From contig CP136062.1 of NCBI GenBank assembly GCA_032622095.1, positions 156,670,875 through 156,734,874 on the forward strand: DNA of 64,000 nt, written 5' to 3'. Shown here in pieces: positions 58,984-64,000 of the stretch. Position numbers and translations under genes: made by a program. The number at the start of each line of letters is the position of its first letter. The stretch's first letter is position 1. This DNA comes from Siphonodentalium dalli. Lineage: Eukaryota; Mollusca; Scaphopoda; Gadilida; Siphonodentaliidae. The notes under the pieces are model-generated. The model had not been told where the DNA came from, made no database searches, and worked only from the letters and a program-made list of their open reading frames with translations.

Positions 58984-61806
58984 ATGAACTTTAACCAGGA
59001 CGGGCGTGTTGGGACCCTAAAGGGACGGGACAGTAATTCTAGCTGGACCCGGGCCGTGGCTATTAATCTAACCGCGGGCGGGACAAATCGGTACCCTAAC
59101 CCTAACCGGGGTGGGACGCGACTCTAACATTAACTGGGACGGGACCTTAGGCCCAACCCTAACCGGGACGGCAGCTTAACCCTAACACTGAACAGGACGA
59201 CGCGGTATCCTAACCCTGACCGGACGGGACCATAAGTTGTATGTGGGTGTTCGGAACGGATTGTAACTTAACCATAACCGGACCAGGGCCCTACACCGGA
59301 GCGGAACGGTGCGGGACCCCAACCTTAACCCAGACTGGACGTGACCGTAATTCTAGCTGGACCGTGACTCATAGTTCTAACCGCGGACGGAACAATTCGA
59401 GATCATAACCGGGGCGGGACGAAACCCTAACTCTAACCAGGACGGGAAATAAAGCATAAACATAACCCTAACGGCAGCTTAACTCTAAGACTGAACAGGC
59501 CTAGTCTGGCCGGACGGGACCATAACCTTTATGTTGGGGTAGGAGGGACTGTAACTTTAACCCTAACCGGATCGGGGCCCTATCCAGGAACTGAACGGGG
59601 CGGGGCCCTAAGCCAGGCAGGACGGGACCTTGACCCAACCCTGACGGGACATTAACACTGGCTACACCAATAACCCTAAACCTAAACGGCACTGGAAGGC
59701 TCTGAACGGGAATTTAACCCTAGCCCTAACCGAGACGGGACCATAACGCTAACCGTTAGGGGAACCCAACACTAACCGGGACGTGACCCCTGACCCTAAC
59801 CTATTCGAGACGGGAGCTTAACCCTAACTCTAACCGGGACGGTTGGAACCTAACACTAACAATACTCGTAACCTGATGGTGGATCCGGATGGTCCGTACA
59901 TCGGACGGGACGGTTGGAACCTAACACTAACAATACTCGTAACCTGATGGTGGATCCGGATGGTCCGTACATCGGACGGGACGAGCCGGGACCATAACAA
60001 GTAAGAGACGGGACCACAGGACGGTACCCTAACTCTAACCGGAACCCTAACCCTACCCCGGGGCGGAAGTCAGGGGAAGGACGTTAATACAAATCATAAG
60101 TTCATAACCATAATCGGGACGGGACCAGTCGGGGCAATAACAATAACTGAAACGAGGCCTTAAGCCTAACCACAAAGGGGACGGGACCTAAACCATAATA
60201 CGGACCAGAACGGGAGGTTAACATAACTACAACCGGGACTGGTGCTAAACCCTAACCCGTACCGGACGGGCGGGATTCTAATTTGGATGTGGTGGTTCGG
60301 AACGGTACTGTAACTTTAAACATACTCATGTCGGGGGTCTAACACGGAAATGAAGTGGGCGGGACCCAAACACTAACAGGACGGGGCCTATGCCCCAACC
60401 GTGACCGTGACGGGACCCCAACCCTTGGCACAACTATAACCCAAACCCTAAAGGGACTGGACGGTTCGGGCGGGAACTTAAACACAACACAACTAACCTG
60501 GACAGGGCTCTATCACTAACCGGTACGGAGCCTTAAACATAACCTTGGCGGGAGTTTAACCCTATCTGGGACGGGAAGTTACTACAGCAATAACTGACAA
60601 CAATCGTTACCTGGCGGGTAATCCCGACCGCGGACGGGACGAGTCGGGACCCTAACCAGGACGGCACCCTAACCTTTAACTGAACGTAACTGGTTGGAAC
60701 GGGACCTTAACACTAACCGTAACCATAAAACGGGACGCGGCCAGGGGACCTGACGTTAACACTAGCCATAACCGGGACTGTGCGGCTCTGGACCGTAATA
60801 TCACAATAACCATAACTGGGGCGGGACCAGTCGGGACCCTAACACTAACCGGGACTGGACCTTTGCCCGATTCCTAACTCGAACTTGGACGGGACCTTGA
60901 GCCTAACCCATAACCGGGAAGGGACGGGACCACAACAAGGGCGGTATCCTAACAGTAGCCAGAACTGGACGGATTGGAACGGGACCTTAACCCTAACACA
61001 TTACCCTAAACCGTGACCAGTGTCATGGGACGCCCGGGACGTTAACACTAACCATAACGACAACCCTAACCGGTACTGGACGGCTATGAACGTGAAATTC
61101 ACCGTGGCGGGATGGGACTGGACCTTAAGCCTAACCTAATTGTGAGTGGACCCTGACCCGAACCGAGACAGGGTCTTAGCCTTAGCTCTAACCGAGAGGG
61201 GACCGTAACACTATCCGAGATTTGACGGGAGCGTAAACCGAGCCCTAACTCTAAGCGGGACTCGACATTAAAACTAACTCTAGCTAATCCGGGGAGGATG
61301 GGACCTAACCCTAATCTGGACGGAACCGTAACCCTAATTATAACAGGTACGGGACTCAAACCCTAACAGGACGGGATGTAAACCTTAACCCTAACTGGTA
61401 CTGGACCTTAAACCTAACTCTAAGCCGAACCGGGTATGGACGGGCCCTTAACCATCACTCTAACCGGGACGGGACCTTTATGTTCCCCTACCCAACCGCG
61501 GCGGGTGTGTGCCGGCCCTTAATCCTACTCTAATCCGAATGCCAGCGGGAGGACATTAAACCTATCTCTAATCCGAATCGGGGCGGGATGGGACCTTAAC
61601 ACTACCCATAACCGGGACGGGACTGGACCCACACACTGACCGTAATCGGCACGGGACGATAAGGGCCGTGACCGGACCCTAGTATAACAGGGATAGATCG
61701 AGATGGGACCTTTACACTATAGCACTAATCCTAAACGGGGCAGGACGGGGCTGGATCCTAACCCTAACTGGGACGGGACCCTAACCATAACCGGGATGGG
61801 ACAGCG
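58984..61806. repeat. Large telomere-like satellite array, copy B
   Basis: Counterpart of 19930-23053, about 2.8 kb. Relative to A it has a 71-bp unit duplicated in tandem (59836-59906 and 59907-59977) and lacks about 384 bp (A 21963-22346), joined at a 3-bp ACC microhomology near 61101. Confidence 0.9.
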
Positions 61807-64000
61807 GGGGCGGGTAGTGACGGTAACGGGGCGCGCGGGCGAAGCAAATCGTAGTTGTGTGGTTGGGGCGTCACTGTACGTCTGTTTTCGACCAATTGGC
61901 ACTGATGTTCTAATTTTTTCGGTCCAAATTATCGCCCCATGCACTTTCACTTCAACGTTCCAGACCGAGCATAGCGGCAACTCATATTCGGACACTTTTT
62001 GAAACTCGACCCAAATTTACTTCGGCTAAATCGAATTATATCCAGCTATTATTTACATATACTTCTGAACACCTGATATATACATATTTTTTTATTTTGA
62101 ACTATCAACGTTAGCGTTGTTAAAGTAATGAGAGCGGATCTCAAGTTACAAAGTACACATACTAATAGCGCTGTCAATGGCTACCGTTTCAAACCTGTTT
62201 ACCCTGGAAGCCTATAACATTGTAGAGGTCGGTTGTGTATTATGACATCAAATTGAACATATCCATACTGCACATGGCGTCACTTTATATTGCAACCAGT
62301 ATTTTCGCATACGTCTTGAATTAACGAACAGCAGAGGAATATCTGCAGGTTGCTTTCATGTTTTCATTTCAATTCAATATATTGGGACGTTTGTACATCC
62401 GCAATCCGATAATTGACTAAGAGATGATTATAATTTTGCGTAGAAGTACAATTTAGTTTTATCTTATCGAATATGCCATTTCATTTTATGGCATTGTCTG
62501 ATTTATTTGATTTATATTCGTGAATAATCCTGTGTCTTTCATTTGTTCTTGGCTGACTCGCGATAGCTATTCACGTGATTAGATTCATATATCTGTATGT
62601 GGCTCATGTTTTCGTTTTTACATTGTGTATCATGGTTTTGCATGCTTCCATATCTACTGGTTAATTTATTTTGGCTTTTATGTGTTAATTTCATTTCATT
62701 CGAGTCTTTGGTAACGTACATAAATTGCCCAAAACCCGATATTTGGCCAAGCGATTATTCAACTTTTGCATAGAAGTAAACTTTATTTTTTGAAAATATC
62801 ATTTTATCATGACATTCACTGATTTGTATGATTGTTATTCATGCGCTCTGAATAATCCTGTCACTTCCAATTGTTGATTCGTGATCTTGAATCACGTGAT
62901 CATATTCATATATTTGGCGATTGCTCAAGCCGATGTTCTATGTTTTCACGTTTACTACACATAGCGATTACGCAGACCAATGTTCTACATGTACGTTGTA
63001 ATGTTTATTACATTATGTTGATTGTGTTCATGGTATACATTGTCCCGAATGTCCTTAACCAGACACCACATGTAAGCGAAAAATAAATTTGTCGGATCGG
63101 AATAATGGACTTTGTCTCACTTACTCCCTATGCATGGAAATTGCTTTAATGGGCATCAAACCAGTTACATTACATAACTACGGTCTTTACTTATTGTATA
63201 CAAATTAATAGAAGTTCAGTAAAAATAACTATAATTTGATTAAGTCTCTTTAATCCGTTTTATCGAAGAAAATATATCGTCAAATGTATAGCGTATTGGG
63301 GTACTATTACTTGTACAACCACTTATCTCATATCTCCTAGATTCGTTTCGTTTGCAACTGATGGTAAATTGTGTTCTTAGTATTTGGTTGAAAGGTAACT
63401 GATATGTATACTGTTGATACGCGCGGTTCCAGCTGGAATATACGCACCCCTGATCAAGACTTTATGGTCCTGCTAATGTGATGTGATGCTGGTGGTCTCT
63501 GTTGAATTGCTATAACGCGATTGGGACGAACTGATGCTGTTAAGACAAAGTACCGTTATTTTTCAAATGTTGTCATTTTCTGGGTATATGGCTAATACGA
63601 GCGGTTTGGAATAAAACCAGTGCATGTTTGGAACATAACAAAACATAGACATTTCGAACAAATATAATAATGGCTGCTCTGGTGTTTGCAAAACTATGTG
63701 AATTGCCATCTTTCTATAGTCGATTTGCCACAACTAACACAACCAATATAAACATATCTCGCAATATATATATGTGTTGGAATGTTTGATACACACAATG
63801 GCTTTTCATATTGCAGATTTTCCGAACGCCGCACAAATGACAATTTCAGAACAAATAACGTACATTTTCTTAACAGCGTAAATTTACCATGACAGCATCT
63901 TAGCAATTCAACAGGGCCCACCAGCATCGCATCACATTGGCGGGTCCAGTTGACCAGTTGTGAAACTGTAATAGGATGAAACTTTAATGGTCTGACTGTA
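61807..64000. other. 3' flank of copy B without recognised genes
   Basis: Counterpart of 23054-25250, cut off by the window end. The frame at 62871-63086 corresponds to 24113-24391 in copy A but is shorter, which argues against coding. Confidence 0.5.

Larger units (their letters stand above)
42265..64000 (+). repeat. Segmental duplication, copy B
   Basis: This is the second direct copy of 1-25250 and runs off the right edge of the window. Copy B lacks the LINE in intron 2 and the 1.19 kb segment near 4.3-5.5 kb of copy A. It has a 33-nt in-frame deletion in exon 1, a 71-bp duplication inside its large satellite array (59836-59977) and a deletion of about 384 bp in the same array near 61100. 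It retains an undamaged GTPase gene. Confidence 0.95.

Noticed and set aside
1-64000. CRISPR arrays, operons or bacterial defence systems
   Set aside because: There are no regularly spaced identical repeats with unique spacers and no bacterial-type gene clusters; introns and transposons show a eukaryotic genome.

Overview
The window looks like nuclear DNA of an invertebrate animal, most likely a mollusc or another lophotrochozoan (inference). It is AT-rich and gene-poor. Its genes are split by GT-AG introns, it has several kinds of LINE, tRNA-derived SINEs, a Helitron and microsatellites, and it has repeats built from CCCTAA-like telomere motifs. There is no bacterial-style gene organisation. 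Most long open frames are by-products of simple repeats or of decayed transposons.

The main architecture is a tandem segmental duplication. Copy A runs from 1 to about 25250 and copy B from about 42265 to the end of the window, in the same orientation, with a repeat distance of about 42.3 kb at the left edge. The two copies align almost end to end, with scattered substitutions and a few large indels. Each carries one complete four-exon gene for an RGK-type (Rad/Rem/Gem/Kir) small GTPase on the + strand: copy A at 7205-19146 (268 aa) and copy B at 48463-58278 (257 aa). Reading frame and splice sites are intact in both. The proteins differ by an 11-residue in-frame deletion in a serine-rich N-terminal segment and a handful of substitutions. 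RGK proteins elsewhere bind the beta subunit of voltage-gated calcium channels and regulate the cytoskeleton; nothing else in the window is clearly a host gene.

Region by region: 1-7000 and 42265-48300 hold leftward decayed LINE ORF1 (gag-like) sequence, a dispersed repeat next to it, and a rightward LINE C-terminal fragment. 7205-19146 and 48463-58278 are the GTPase genes. Their introns contain a leftward LINE remnant, an older internal duplication, and a 0.25 kb telomere-like array bounded by 31-bp direct repeats. In copy A only, intron 2 also carries a young LINE fragment with an exact 112-bp target-site duplication. 19930-23053 and 58984-61806 are ~3 kb degenerate arrays of CCCTAACC/GGGACGGGACC units just downstream of each gene.

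The interval between the copies (25250-42265) is a mobile-element graveyard: a foldback element with ~0.4 kb inverted arms, a decayed leftward Helitron, an inverted copy of a repeat also found in copy A, a third partial copy of the left-flank repeat, two SINEs with different tRNA-like heads but a shared 3' domain, a ~75-bp minisatellite, and a broken L1/Tx1-like LINE. Whether this interval belongs to the duplicated unit cannot be decided, because both outer ends of the duplication fall outside the window. Misassembly of two divergent haplotypes side by side is a serious alternative to a true tandem duplication.
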